From: Thiopseudomonas acetoxidans
GTDB taxonomy: Bacteria > Pseudomonadota > Gammaproteobacteria > Pseudomonadales > Pseudomonadaceae
NCBI RefSeq assembly: GCF_030362935.1
Contig: NZ_JAUCDY010000003.1
Location: forward strand, 62,001-126,000
Reading direction: 5' to 3'
Length of the DNA: 64,000 nucleotides
The translations under genes were made by a program, and so were the position numbers. Shown here in pieces: positions 19,168 to 28,344 of the stretch. Position 1 is the first letter of the stretch, and every line of letters begins with the position of its first letter. The notes under the pieces were generated by a model. That model ran no database searches and was not told where the DNA came from. It worked only from the letters and a program-made list of their open reading frames with translations.

Positions 19168-19846
19168 AGACCTTATCTTGCTCGATAGCAGCCTCTAAAC
19201 CGGCTAGCAGCTGCTGACGAACTTTTAGTTTGGTTTGATAATGGGCACGCATATTAAGCTTTTTCATCGTTTGGGCAACTGTTTGTGCTGTATTTATCAA
19301 TTCATCGGCATGCACGACCTGATCAACAAAACCTGCACTCACGGCTGCTTCTGGTGTAAAACGTTCGGCATTATTGACGGCGCGCTGGAAAGCCGCTGGC
19401 GTTAAACGACCCTGTGCGAGCACGATACCGGCCTGGTGCATGACCATGCCAATTTCTACCTCGTTCAGGGCAATAGTGAAGTCACCTGCTGTGGCTATTC
19501 GGTAGTCAGCCGCGAGTAATAAAAACGCGCCTTTGGCGATGGCATGACCCGAACAGGCGATAATTATTGGTTGTGGGTGTGCTAACATACGTCGCGTTAA
19601 GTCAGAACCTTGGGCGACTAAATCAATCGCGTTGGCGGGGCCGGAAAGCATTACTTTCAAGTCGTAACCGCCGGAGAAAATACCGGGTTGCCCCGTGATA
19701 ATAACAATGGCTTTATCTTGCTCCGCCTGATCCAAACAGCTGTTAAATTGCTGAATAAGGGCAGGTGATAAAGCGTTAACTTTGCCGTTATTGAGTTGCA
19801 AGGTGGCAATGCCATCGGTGCATTGGTAATTGATAAGTTCGTTCAT
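19154..19846 (-). CDS. Crotonase/enoyl-CoA hydratase family protein
   Basis: A 230-residue short crotonase-fold protein. LQLNNGKVNALSPALI, the oxyanion-hole segment GIFSGGYDLKVM, and the second oxyanion glycine region CSGHAIAKGAFLLLAADYRIA are clear. The usual hydratase glutamates are not obvious at the second site (NEVEIGMVMHQAG), so true enoyl-CoA hydratase activity is uncertain; a hydrolase or isomerase is possible. It precedes ygiQ and overlaps it, and is divergent from tusA. A crotonase gene of this short type commonly accompanies ygiQ in pseudomonads (recalled, not checked). Confidence 0.88.
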   Translation of the reverse strand: MNELINYQCTDGIATLQLNNGKVNALSPALIQQFNSCLDQAEQDKAIVIITGQPGIFSGGYDLKVMLSGPANAIDLVAQGSDLTRRMLAHPQPIIIACSGHAIAKGAFLLLAADYRIATAGDFTIALNEVEIGMVMHQAGIVLAQGRLTPAAFQRAVNNAERFTPEAAVSAGFVDQVVHADELINTAQTVAQTMKKLNMRAHYQTKLKVRQQLLAGLEAAIEQDKVYASH

Positions 19847-19959
19847 GCGAATTCCTTGTTATTATTTAATAGAAAACAGACACACTACTTAGCTTGATGA
19901 ATTTGGTAAAGCACAAAAGCTGACCGCTAAGTCAGGCCGCTAGAGAGTTGGAGACACAG

Positions 19960-20199
19960 GTGGAGTTAGTTGCGGATAAGGTCTTAGATGCCACAGGATT
20001 GTTTTGTCCAGAGCCAGTTATGCTTCTGCATAAAGCCGTGCGCGAGATGGAACCCGGGGCTGTGTTACAGGTTTTAGCCACCGACCCTTCAACACAGCGC
20101 GATATCCCTAAGTTTTGTGCCTTTTTAGAACACAGTTTGCTCGCCAGTGATGAACAGGATGAGCAGTATAGATACTGGATTCGTAAAAAGCTTAAGTGA
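19960..20199 (+). CDS. tusA: TusA-like sulfurtransferase
   Basis: A 79-residue protein of the TusA/SirA family. Family members relay persulfide sulfur in tRNA 2-thiouridine synthesis through the cysteine in LDATGLFCPEPVM. ATDPSTQRDIPKFC is the second conserved block. The GTG at 19960 is chosen because GGAG lies 6 nt before it and the length then matches TusA; an in-frame TTG at 19948 would add four residues. It is followed 6 bp later by nadK. Confidence 0.93.
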   Translation: MELVADKVLDATGLFCPEPVMLLHKAVREMEPGAVLQVLATDPSTQRDIPKFCAFLEHSLLASDEQDEQYRYWIRKKLK

Positions 20200-20205
20200 G
20201 GATGC

Positions 20206-21099
20206 ATGGATTATCAGTTTCGTAATATTGGCATTATTGGCCGTTTAGGCAGCGCACGTGCGTTGGATACTATTCGGCGCTTGATTCGTTATCTGAACGG
20301 TCTGCATCTGCAGGTGATTTTAGATGAAGGTATTGCCGACATGCTGCCAGGGCATAACTTGCAAACCAGCAGCCGTAAGCTACTGGGCGAAGTATGCGAT
20401 CTGGTCATAGTAGTAGGCGGTGATGGCAGTATGCTGGGCGCTGCTAGAGCTTTAGTGGCGCACTCAACCCCTGTGCTGGGGGTTAACCGTGGCAGCCTGG
20501 GTTTTCTAACGGATATCAGTCCGGAAAACCTCGAAGAGCAAGTCGCAGAGGTCTTGAACGGTAACTATTTGGTTGAGCAACGGTTTTTACTGGAAGCCGA
20601 AGTGCGCCGTGGTGATACGCCAGTTGGTCAAGGCGATGCGCTAAACGATATTGTGCTTCATCCGGGCAAGTCCACACGCATGATCGCCTTTGAGCTGTTT
20701 ATTGATGGCCAGTTTGTCTATCGCGTTAAAGCGGACGGTTTGATTATTGCTACTCCAACAGGTTCTACCGCTTATGCGTTATCAGCGGGTGGGCCCATTA
20801 TGCACCCGCGTATTGATGCAATTGTTATTGTACCTATGTATCCACATACGCTATCGAGCCGGCCCATGGTGGTGGCAGCGGATAGTGAGTTGAAAATTGT
20901 GCTGGACTCAGAAATGAACATTTATCCGATTGTGTCCTGTGATGGACAGAATCACATTACCTGTACACCGGGCGACACCTTGCATATCAAGCGCAAACCC
21001 AAAAAGCTGCGCTTGATCCATCCCTTTGAGCATAACTTTTATGAGATTTGCCGTGATAAGCTGGGCTGGGAGAGTCGCTTAACTCAGGGAAGCGAGTAA
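20206..21099 (+). CDS. nadK: NAD kinase
   Basis: A 297-residue NAD kinase that phosphorylates NAD to NADP. The GGDGSMLGAAR motif is at about residues 71-81. NRGSLGFLTDI, LNDIVLH, KADGLIIATPTGSTAYALSAGGPIMHP and SSRPMVV complete the family set. Length is usual. It is the second gene of a tightly packed run (tusA-nadK-phosphoesterase-glpG); it overlaps the phosphoesterase start by one base. Confidence 0.98.
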   Translation: MDYQFRNIGIIGRLGSARALDTIRRLIRYLNGLHLQVILDEGIADMLPGHNLQTSSRKLLGEVCDLVIVVGGDGSMLGAARALVAHSTPVLGVNRGSLGFLTDISPENLEEQVAEVLNGNYLVEQRFLLEAEVRRGDTPVGQGDALNDIVLHPGKSTRMIAFELFIDGQFVYRVKADGLIIATPTGSTAYALSAGGPIMHPRIDAIVIVPMYPHTLSSRPMVVAADSELKIVLDSEMNIYPIVSCDGQNHITCTPGDTLHIKRKPKKLRLIHPFEHNFYEICRDKLGWESRLTQGSE

Positions 21100-22064
21100 T
21101 GCTCATTGAACCCTCGCGCAGTTACGACATTATCGGTGATCTACATGGTTGTGCTCACAGCTTAGTAGAATTGCTGCAGCTGCTCGGTTATCACCGCAAG
21201 GCAGGTGTGTGGCAGCACCCCAGTCGTCAAGCGTTGTTTTTGGGTGACATCATTGATCGTGGTTCGCAAATTCGCGCAACCTTAGAAATTGTGTACCGCA
21301 TGGTTGAAGCAGGGCACGCGCACTGCATTATGGGTAATCACGAATACTATGCGCTGGCTTGGCATATGCCGGCGCCCAATGGAACTGAACAGCTGTTTGT
21401 GCGTGATCATAATCAGCGCCATGCGCGGCTGTGGCAAGAAACAGCAGAAGAGTTTGCCCAGCATCCACAGGAATGGAATGACTATCTGGACTGGTTTGCT
21501 CAATTGCCGCTGTATCTTGATGGGGAACGATTTCGTTTGGTGCATGCCTATTGGGATAACCGGCTGATTAAACAAGTAGAGCAGTTGTTTGCTGGCGGTC
21601 GAGTGACACGAGAGTTTATTCAGCAATCAGCGATCAAAGACAGTTTTGCCTATCAAGTATTTAGTCGCTTGCTGCGTGGGATTAACTTGCCTTTGCCTGA
21701 TGGCGTAACAGTGCAAGGCAGTGATGGTTTGCTGCGCCGCACCTTTCGCGCAAAGTTTTGGCCTGAAACTCAGACCGCAAAAACCTATGCGGATTTTGCC
21801 TTTCAGCCTGACCCGATTCCAGAGCAGATAGCACTTAAGCCACTGCCCAAAGATTTGCTGCAGCAGGTAGAGCAGCACAGTAATGAGCAACCCATTTTAT
21901 TCGTGGGGCATTATTGGTGTAAGGGAAAGCCGAGTTATATTCAGCCTAACCTAGCTTGTTTGGATTACAGTGCGGTTAACTCGGGCAAACTAGTGGCCTA
22001 TCGCTTGGATCAAGAAACACAATTGGATACGAACAAGTTTGTTTGGGTTAAAGGTGGACTGTAA
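21099..22064 (+). CDS. Calcineurin-like metallophosphoesterase
   Basis: A 321-residue PPP/ApaH-like phosphoesterase. Metal-binding motifs are present in order: DIIGDLHGCAHSL (GDxHG), FLGDIIDRGSQI (GDxxDRG), IMGNHEYYAL (GNHE), plus LVHAYWD and FVGHYW histidines. Members hydrolyse phosphomonoesters, phosphoproteins or dinucleoside polyphosphates; the substrate of this one is unknown. A metallophosphoesterase between nadK and the rhomboid gene is the conserved pseudomonad arrangement. It shares one base with nadK and one with glpG. Confidence 0.92.
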   Translation: MLIEPSRSYDIIGDLHGCAHSLVELLQLLGYHRKAGVWQHPSRQALFLGDIIDRGSQIRATLEIVYRMVEAGHAHCIMGNHEYYALAWHMPAPNGTEQLFVRDHNQRHARLWQETAEEFAQHPQEWNDYLDWFAQLPLYLDGERFRLVHAYWDNRLIKQVEQLFAGGRVTREFIQQSAIKDSFAYQVFSRLLRGINLPLPDGVTVQGSDGLLRRTFRAKFWPETQTAKTYADFAFQPDPIPEQIALKPLPKDLLQQVEQHSNEQPILFVGHYWCKGKPSYIQPNLACLDYSAVNSGKLVAYRLDQETQLDTNKFVWVKGGL

Positions 22065-22936
22065 TGAGTTGGAGTTTGGCATTAACAGCGAATCTTGAGG
22101 TGTCTTTGGCAGGCTTTTCTGAGCGGCTAAAGGCAGCACATATTCCACATCGCATCAGTGAAGCACGCGGCGAGCAACAGGTGTGGGTCGCGGATGAGCC
22201 TACTGCAGCGCTGGTGCGCGAACTCTATCAAGCCTTTCTTGCTAATCCCGATCCGGGCTTCACTGCGGTTAACGCTATCAGTAAACCCATCTCACAGCCG
22301 CTGTGGCAAAAATTACGCCGTTTTCCGGCAGTGATTACCATTCTTTTATTGACCTTAGCTGTGGCGCTGTGGACGCAGCTGGGCACGTCTTTGGCCGCGG
22401 TGGCACAGCTGAGCTTTAATGCCATTATTTTTGAGGGTGATGAAGCCTATTTAGTGTCCTTAGCCTACAGCCTAGAGCAAGGGCAGTGGTGGCGGTTAAT
22501 CACGCCCATGCTGCTGCACTTTGGTTGGTTACACTTGGCGATGAACTCGCTCTGGTTTTGGGAGCTGGGTCGACGGATCGAGTTACACCAAGGCAGTTGG
22601 TTTGTGCTGGTGTTCACTCTAGTGGGCGCTCTGGTATCCAACGTCAGTCAATTTTGGTTCTCGGGTCCCGCTTTATTTGGTGGCTTGTCCGGCGTACTCT
22701 ATGCCTTGCTCGGTTTTTGTTGGATTTACCAGCGCATTAATCCTGTGGCTGCTTACAACTTACCCAAAGGGGTGGTGGGCATGATGCTGGTGTGGTTGGT
22801 GCTCTGTTTGGTGGGTGTGGTGAGTGCCATGGGCTTTGGTCAAATTGCTAATGCGGCGCATGTGAGTGGTTTAGTGCTGGGTTGTGTGGCTGGCGCAGTT
22901 ATGGGTGTATTGAACAAACTAAAAGTTAGCGAGTGA
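22064..22936 (+). CDS. glpG: GlpG-type rhomboid intramembrane serine protease
   Basis: A 290-residue rhomboid. The N-terminal cytoplasmic domain spans about residues 1-85. Six membrane segments follow. The catalytic serine lies in FGGLSGVLYALLGF (GLSG near 206-209) and the catalytic histidine in NAAHVSGLVLGC (near 265). HFGWLHLAMNSLWFWELGRRIE is the loop-1/segment-2 signature. It cleaves membrane-embedded substrates, which are not identifiable here. The ATG overlaps the upstream stop (TAATG). Confidence 0.95.
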   Translation: MSWSLALTANLEVSLAGFSERLKAAHIPHRISEARGEQQVWVADEPTAALVRELYQAFLANPDPGFTAVNAISKPISQPLWQKLRRFPAVITILLLTLAVALWTQLGTSLAAVAQLSFNAIIFEGDEAYLVSLAYSLEQGQWWRLITPMLLHFGWLHLAMNSLWFWELGRRIELHQGSWFVLVFTLVGALVSNVSQFWFSGPALFGGLSGVLYALLGFCWIYQRINPVAAYNLPKGVVGMMLVWLVLCLVGVVSAMGFGQIANAAHVSGLVLGCVAGAVMGVLNKLKVSE

Positions 22937-22998
22937 GCATATGCTTATTCAGGTTTTATATTTTAATATCCATTAAAACAAATGGTTAGAGGTTATAT

Positions 22999-23274
22999 AT
23001 GAGCGACTTCCTTAAGATGATTGACAACATTGATGCTGAAGTGTATGCCAGCTTAAAGCAGGCTTTAGAGCTGGGTAAGTGGGCCAATGGCACGCTGCTT
23101 AATCAAGAGCAAAAAGAGCTGACCATGATGGCGATAATTGCCTGGGAGCAAAAAAACCTGCCTGAAGAAGAGCGCACCGGTTACATGGGTGGGAAACAAT
23201 GCGCCTCACAAAGCAAGAAACAAGCTGAGATCGATACCAGCCTGTTTACACCTGCCGCCGGGACAGTGCACTGA
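22999..23274 (+). CDS. DUF1315 (YeaC) family protein
   Basis: A 91-residue protein matching the YeaC/DUF1315 pattern: MIDNIDAEVYASLKQALELGKWANG, LLNQEQKELTMMAIIAWE, and the C-terminal ERTGYMGGKQC. Function unknown. It precedes the DUF2797 gene and overlaps it by one base (TGATG), which also occurs in P. aeruginosa next to pepN (recalled). Confidence 0.9.
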   Translation: MSDFLKMIDNIDAEVYASLKQALELGKWANGTLLNQEQKELTMMAIIAWEQKNLPEEERTGYMGGKQCASQSKKQAEIDTSLFTPAAGTVH

Positions 23275-24104
23275 TGCAGGAGCTTGCGCGTGGTGCCGTA
23301 CAAAAAATGCGGATTGAGCTGGGCGAGCCAGCTCAATACCAGTTACGTATTGGTGAGCAAGCAATTGCTGCCAATGAACTAATTGGACAGGCCTTGCAGT
23401 TAGAGTTTCTGGGTGAGATTAACTGTAATCACTGCCAGCGCCCCACCAAAAAAAGCTTTGCGCAGGGGTATTGTTGGCCCTGTTTTAAAAGCCTAGCTCA
23501 GTGCGATACCTGCATTATGAGCCCAGAAAAATGCCACTTCGATGCCGGTACGTGCCGCGAGCCTGAATGGGGCGAGCAGTTCTGCATGATCGAACACGTG
23601 GTTTATCTGGCCAACTCGACAGGTGTGAAGGTGGGTATTACGCGGGTGTCGCAGATGCCTACGCGTTGGTTGGATCAGGGTGCGAGTCAAGCACTGCCTA
23701 TTTTCCGTGTACAAACCCGTCAGCAGTCTGGTTTTGTTGAAGATGCTCTGCGCTCACAAATATCGGACCGCACTAACTGGCGTGCTTTATTGCGCGAGGA
23801 TGCGAAGCCACTGGATTTGCCCGCGATTCGCGAACAGTTGTTTAAGCGCTGTGCAGAGCCCATTCACGACTTACAGCAGCGTTTTGGCTTGCAGGCCATA
23901 CAGGCCGTTGATGATGCACAGGTGCTGGAGATTGAATATCCGGTTGAGCAGTACCCGAGCAAAATTACCAGCTTTAACCTAGACAAAAACCCTGTTGCCG
24001 AAGGCACCTTGCAAGGCATTAAAGGCCAGTATCTAATTTTTGATACCGGGGTGATTAATATCCGTAAATATACCGCTTATCAGCTGGCACTGCGCCAACT
24101 CTAG
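23274..24104 (+). CDS. DUF2797 family protein with zinc-type cysteines
   Basis: A 276-residue protein of the DUF2797 family. A cysteine-rich segment (CNHCQRPTKKSF, CWPCF, CDTC, CHFD, C) suggests bound zinc. It is followed by a GIY-YIG-like strand (VVYLANSTGVKVGITR). Function unknown. It starts inside the stop of the DUF1315 gene and is 67 bp before pepN. The tight pairing suggests a shared role, an inference from context only. Confidence 0.9.
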   Translation: MQELARGAVQKMRIELGEPAQYQLRIGEQAIAANELIGQALQLEFLGEINCNHCQRPTKKSFAQGYCWPCFKSLAQCDTCIMSPEKCHFDAGTCREPEWGEQFCMIEHVVYLANSTGVKVGITRVSQMPTRWLDQGASQALPIFRVQTRQQSGFVEDALRSQISDRTNWRALLREDAKPLDLPAIREQLFKRCAEPIHDLQQRFGLQAIQAVDDAQVLEIEYPVEQYPSKITSFNLDKNPVAEGTLQGIKGQYLIFDTGVINIRKYTAYQLALRQL

Positions 24105-24171
24105 CAATAAAACCAGCGCACCGAAACCTGTGTCTTCCGGCACTTACAGCACATGCACCCTCGAGGAATTT

Positions 24172-26829
24172 ATGCGTACTGAACAACCGAAATTGATCCG
24201 TTTAGTGGATTATCAGCAGCCCGACTACCTCATTGACGAAACCCATCTGACCTTTGAGCTGTATGAGGATTATGCCTTGGTGCATGCGCACTTGGTGATG
24301 CAGCGTAACCCCGCATTGGGCTGCGACTTGCCTAGGCTGGTGCTTGATGGGGTTGAGCTGCAACTGTTGCATTTGGCGATGGATGATCAGGTGTTAACCG
24401 CCGCTGATTATCAAGTAGATGCCGAGCAGCTTAGCCTGCAACCGCTGCGTCCTAGCTTTACCCTCGACAGCACAGTACGCATTGAGCCGCAAAATAACAC
24501 CGCGCTCGAAGGGCTGTATAAATCAGGCGAGATGTTCTGCACCCAGTGTGAAGCGCAGGGTTTCCGCAAAATTACTTATTACCTCGATCGTCCGGATGTG
24601 ATGAGCAGCTTTACCACCACAGTGATTGCCGAGAAGCAGCGTTATCCGATACTGCTCTCTAACGGCAACCTGATTGAAGAAGGCGTGGAAGACAAGCGCC
24701 ATTGGGCAACCTGGCAGGACCCGCATAAAAAACCAGCGTACTTGTTTGCTGTGGTGGCCGGTGATCTCTGGTCGGTGGAGGACAGCTTCACCACCATGAA
24801 TGGCCGTGAGGTGACGCTGCGGATTTTTGTCGAGCCGGAAAATATCGACAAATGCCAGCACGCGATGAATAGCCTGAAAAAATGCATGCGCTGGGATGAA
24901 GAGCAGTACGGGCGCGAATACGATCTGGATATCTTTATGATCGTGGCGGTGAACGACTTTAATATGGGCGCAATGGAAAACAAAGGCTTGAATATCTTCA
25001 ACTCAAGCTGTGTGTTGGCCAAGCCAGAAACCTCCACTGACGCCATTTTTCAGCGCATTGAAAGTATTGTCGCCCACGAATACTTCCATAACTGGTCGGG
25101 CAACCGCGTCACCTGCCGTGACTGGTTCCAGTTGTCGCTTAAAGAAGGCTTTACCGTGTTTCGTGACAGCGAGTTTTCTGCGGATATGAACTCGCGCACA
25201 GTTAAACGCATTGAAGATGCCACTTTTTTACGCACCCATCAGTTTGCTGAAGATGCTGGCCCCTTAGCACACCCCGTGCGTCCACCTGAGTACATGGAGA
25301 TTTCCAACTTCTATACTTGGACGATTTACGAGAAAGGCGCAGAAGTGGTGCGCATGCTGCATACATTGCTCGGTCCAGAGCGCTTCCGCCAAGGCTCGGA
25401 TTTGTATTTTGAGCGCCATGACGGTCAGGCTGTGACCTGCGATGATTTTGTCGCAGCGATGGAAAGCGTTAGCGGCATGGACTTAACCCAGTTCAAACGT
25501 TGGTACAGCCAAGCCGGTACGCCCGTGCTGCGCGTTACGGATGAATATGATGCCGAACGACAGCTGTACCATATCGATATCGCACAAAGCTGCCCAGCCA
25601 CGCCGGGGCAAGCTAACAAACAGCCCTTTGTCATTCCAGTGGCGATGGGCTTATTAGGCGCAGAAGGGCAAGCCCTCAGCGCACGTTTGCAAGACGCAGA
25701 ACAGTGTGTAACGCAAGATAACTGGGTGCTGACCCTTAACCAAGCTCAGCAGCGTTTTACCTTCACCGAGGTGAGCGAACGCCCGTTGCCGTCACTGCTG
25801 CGTGGCTTTTCCGCGCCGGTTAAATTGCACTATGACTACAGCCGTGAGCAATTGGCGTTCTTGTTGCAACATGACAGCGATGGTTTTAATCGTTGGGAAG
25901 CCGCCCAGCAGTTAGCCGTGCAGGTGATTGAAGAAGTGTGCGAACAGCTACGCACTCATGCCCCTGTGCAGGTTGATGGGTGTTTAGCGCAGTCATTTGC
26001 CGCCGTATTGAACAACCCGCACTTAGACACAGCGCTGCAAGCAGAAATTATCAGCTTTCCCAGCCTAGCCTACCTGCTGGAGTTGCAAGAACAGGCCGAC
26101 GTTCAGCTGACTGATAAGGCACGTGAAGCCGTACGCTTGTATCTGGCCGAGCAGTTAGCGGAGCCTTTGCAGGCGCTCTATAACCGCCTGCGTGAACAGG
26201 CGAAGCAAACCCAGTACCGTCCCGAGGCTGAGCAAATCGGCAACCGTCGTTTGCAAGCCATGGCGCTCAGCTACCTAACGCTCTTGCAGCGTGACGACAT
26301 TGTTGCAGCCACCGTGGCGCAATTTGAGCAGGCGGACAATATGACTGAGCGTTTATCCGCGCTCAGCTGCTTAGTCAACAGCACAGCACAGAGCCAAGCC
26401 CAGGCGGCCTTAGTTCAGTTTGCCGAAGAATTTGCGCACGATCCCCTAGTGATGGACCAATGGTTTAGCGTGCAGGCGGCCAGCTCAGTGCTGGGCGAGT
26501 TGGCGCACGTTCGCCAGTTAATGCAGCACCCCAGCTTTAGCATTAAAAACCCCAACAAAGTGCGCGCGGTGATCGGTGCGTTTACCCAGCATAATTTGCC
26601 CCAGTTCCACGCAGAAGACGGCAGTGGTTATGTGTTCTTAGCCGAGCAGGTAGCGGCGCTGGATGCGCTCAACCCACAGATGTCCGCCCGTATTATTACG
26701 CCCTTAACCCGCTGGCAACGCTATACGCCTGCACAGCAAGCGTTGATGCGTGCTCAACTAGAACAGCTGCAAGCCCTGCCTAAGTTGTCCAAGGATTTGT
26801 ATGAGGTGCTAGAACGTACGTTGGCTTAA
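24172..26829 (+). CDS. pepN: Aminopeptidase N
   Basis: An 885-residue M1 metallo-aminopeptidase that removes N-terminal residues from peptides in the cytoplasm. The exopeptidase motif GAMEN is at about 266-270. The zinc motif HEYFHNWSGNRVT is near 302-314, with the third ligand in LKEGFTVFRDSEF. The start at 24172 is chosen because MRTEQPK is the conserved N-terminus and the length equals the P. aeruginosa protein; an upstream in-frame GTG at 24130 would add 14 non-conserved residues. AGGAAT precedes the ATG. Confidence 0.97.
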   Translation: MRTEQPKLIRLVDYQQPDYLIDETHLTFELYEDYALVHAHLVMQRNPALGCDLPRLVLDGVELQLLHLAMDDQVLTAADYQVDAEQLSLQPLRPSFTLDSTVRIEPQNNTALEGLYKSGEMFCTQCEAQGFRKITYYLDRPDVMSSFTTTVIAEKQRYPILLSNGNLIEEGVEDKRHWATWQDPHKKPAYLFAVVAGDLWSVEDSFTTMNGREVTLRIFVEPENIDKCQHAMNSLKKCMRWDEEQYGREYDLDIFMIVAVNDFNMGAMENKGLNIFNSSCVLAKPETSTDAIFQRIESIVAHEYFHNWSGNRVTCRDWFQLSLKEGFTVFRDSEFSADMNSRTVKRIEDATFLRTHQFAEDAGPLAHPVRPPEYMEISNFYTWTIYEKGAEVVRMLHTLLGPERFRQGSDLYFERHDGQAVTCDDFVAAMESVSGMDLTQFKRWYSQAGTPVLRVTDEYDAERQLYHIDIAQSCPATPGQANKQPFVIPVAMGLLGAEGQALSARLQDAEQCVTQDNWVLTLNQAQQRFTFTEVSERPLPSLLRGFSAPVKLHYDYSREQLAFLLQHDSDGFNRWEAAQQLAVQVIEEVCEQLRTHAPVQVDGCLAQSFAAVLNNPHLDTALQAEIISFPSLAYLLELQEQADVQLTDKAREAVRLYLAEQLAEPLQALYNRLREQAKQTQYRPEAEQIGNRRLQAMALSYLTLLQRDDIVAATVAQFEQADNMTERLSALSCLVNSTAQSQAQAALVQFAEEFAHDPLVMDQWFSVQAASSVLGELAHVRQLMQHPSFSIKNPNKVRAVIGAFTQHNLPQFHAEDGSGYVFLAEQVAALDALNPQMSARIITPLTRWQRYTPAQQALMRAQLEQLQALPKLSKDLYEVLERTLA

Positions 26830-26861
26830 TGCTGGCGCTTTGCTTGCTGCTAATGTGGCTT

Positions 26862-26938
26862 GCTCAAGTGCTGCCGGTTAAAAAGCCAGCTCAAGTGCTG
26901 CCGGCTAAAAAGCCAGCTCAAGTGCTGCCGGCTAGCCA
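26862..26938 (+). repeat. 27-bp tandem repeat, about 2.9 copies
   Basis: The unit GCTCAAGTGCTGCCGGYTAA plus AAAGCCA occurs at 26862-26888 and 26889-26915, with a truncated third copy at 26916-26938. It begins 32 bp after the pepN stop. AGTGCTGCCGGTTAA also occurs near 63950 beside another REP-like unit, so the repeat is built from part of a dispersed element. A 76-codon open frame through it is not considered a gene. Confidence 0.9.
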
Positions 26939-26978
26939 CATTCGCGCAAAAGTTGCGCTCCTACAAGAGCTGCGCCAA
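26939..26978 (+). repeat. REP-like palindrome
   Basis: CGCGCAAAAGTTGCGCTCCT contains the hairpin GCGCA/TGCGC. Close relatives are GCGCAACTCTTGCGC near 63828 (inverted) and CGCGCATAAGATGCGCTCCC near 63970. The downstream CCAAGCGACCGGCTGCGT recurs within the MITE-like element near 52080. Confidence 0.7.
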
Positions 26979-27306
26979 GCGACCGGCTGCGTACAAGCAA
27001 ACACACCCTTTGATTCTTCAAAGTTGTTTAGCGAGGAGTATAAAAAAGCTTGCGTTTAAACAAGGTATCTACAAATACGTTTTGCTTAACATGACTGACA
27101 GAAGTCTATGATTTATAGAGGAAAGTATAGTTGTCAGCAGCAAATAGGGGAGGTTTTTGCTACTGACTTTTGAGTCAGTAAAAGACTAGCAGGGCAACTC
27201 AAATAAACTATCTCAAACACTTGTTTGCCTTTGTTTTTGGCACTATGGTTGTGGTCTATACGCAAAAAAAAACCTCATACAAAAAATATATAAGGGGAAA
27301 TGGTTT
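26979..27306 (+). other. AT-rich intergenic leader before the YCF48-like gene
   Basis: About 330 bp without a credible gene. It ends in an A-rich stretch and AAGGGGAAATGGTTT immediately before the ATG at 27307, a plausible ribosome site. No clear terminator for pepN was seen, and no promoter hexamers could be assigned with confidence. Confidence 0.4.
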
Positions 27307-28329
27307 ATGTTCTTGCCTGTGCAGCAACCACTTAAGTTACTTAAGCAGAGCACTTTAGCGCTGGCTTTAAGTCTGTCAGCTAGTTGGCTAACACATGGTT
27401 ATGCTCATGAACCACAACCCCCTCATGCCGCGCAAACCCTTCGCGCGACACAAAGCCTAATGCTTGATATTGCCCATGCGGGACAGCGCATTATTGCTGT
27501 AGGTGACCGTGGCTATATTTTATACAGCGATGATGAGGGTAAAACTTGGCAGCAAGCCAAGGTTCCTACGCAACAATTGCTAACGGCTGTATATTTTGTT
27601 GATGCTAAGCACGGTTGGGCTGTAGGACATGATGCGCTGATCCTACACAGTAACGATGGTGGGCTAAATTGGACGCAGCAATACCAGGACTTAGCGCTAG
27701 AAGCGCCTTTGTTAGATATCTGGTTTGCCGATGAGTATAAGGGTTTTGCTGTAGGAGCCTACGGTACTTTGTTGCACACTCAAGACGGTGGGCAGCACTG
27801 GGACAGCATCGGTGACGCGTTAGAGAATGAAAATGGCTACCACCTTAACGCAATTACAGCGGTCAAAGGAGCAGGTGTTTTTATCGTAGGCGAAATGGGT
27901 GTGATGTATCGCTCGCTAGATATGGGTGAAAACTGGGAAACAGTTACCAGTCCTTATCAAGGCTCATTATTTGGTGTACAAGCAACAGCTCAAGAAAACA
28001 CCTTGTTGGTCTATGGTTTGCGGGGGCATGTATTCAGATCAACAGATTTTGGTGATAGCTGGCAAAGAATTAACTTGCGCACTGCCAATGGGGTTTTTGA
28101 GTTTGGCTTAGCAGATAGTAGCTTGCTTGTAGATGGCAGCGTGCTAATTGTCGGTCATGGTGGCAGCGTTTTGCGCAGCACTGATGCAGGCCAAAGCTTT
28201 TCGATTGTTAACCGAGCAGATCGCCTGTCACTGGCAGGCGTTACTGCAACGCAGAACGGTAATTTGATTTTAATCGGCCAGCATGGCATTCATCTAGCGT
28301 CGCCTAGCGGCGTAGCTTTAGAAAAATAA
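27307..28329 (+). CDS. Exported YCF48/BNR-repeat beta-propeller protein
   Basis: A 340-residue protein. A signal peptide (about 1-33, LALALSLSASWLTHGYA) precedes a propeller with six Asp-box repeats of the SxDxGxxW type (SDDEGKTW, SNDGGLNW, TQDGGQHW, SLDMGENW, STDFGDSW, STDAGQSF). This is the YCF48/photosystem-II-assembly-like family. It is not evidence of photosynthesis: such proteins are common in marine and environmental gamma-proteobacteria next to RND/MMPL transporters. The transporter gene starts 15 bp downstream, so the two form an operon. A periplasmic partner of the transporter is a reasonable inference. Sialidases share the Asp box, but no catalytic site is recognisable. Confidence 0.87.
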   Translation: MFLPVQQPLKLLKQSTLALALSLSASWLTHGYAHEPQPPHAAQTLRATQSLMLDIAHAGQRIIAVGDRGYILYSDDEGKTWQQAKVPTQQLLTAVYFVDAKHGWAVGHDALILHSNDGGLNWTQQYQDLALEAPLLDIWFADEYKGFAVGAYGTLLHTQDGGQHWDSIGDALENENGYHLNAITAVKGAGVFIVGEMGVMYRSLDMGENWETVTSPYQGSLFGVQATAQENTLLVYGLRGHVFRSTDFGDSWQRINLRTANGVFEFGLADSSLLVDGSVLIVGHGGSVLRSTDAGQSFSIVNRADRLSLAGVTATQNGNLILIGQHGIHLASPSGVALEK

Positions 28330-28344
28330 GACTGGAGTAGGGAT

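Noticed and set aside
26862..26938. CRISPR array
   Set aside because: The copies are directly adjacent with no spacers, and no cas gene is present.
26829..27059. A 76-codon open frame starting in the pepN stop
   Set aside because: Its middle is just the translated 27-bp tandem repeat (AQVLPxKKP repeats); no coding signal outside it.
27307..28329. A photosystem assembly factor implying phototrophy
   Set aside because: YCF48-type propellers are widespread in non-phototrophs next to RND transporters; no photosynthesis genes are present.
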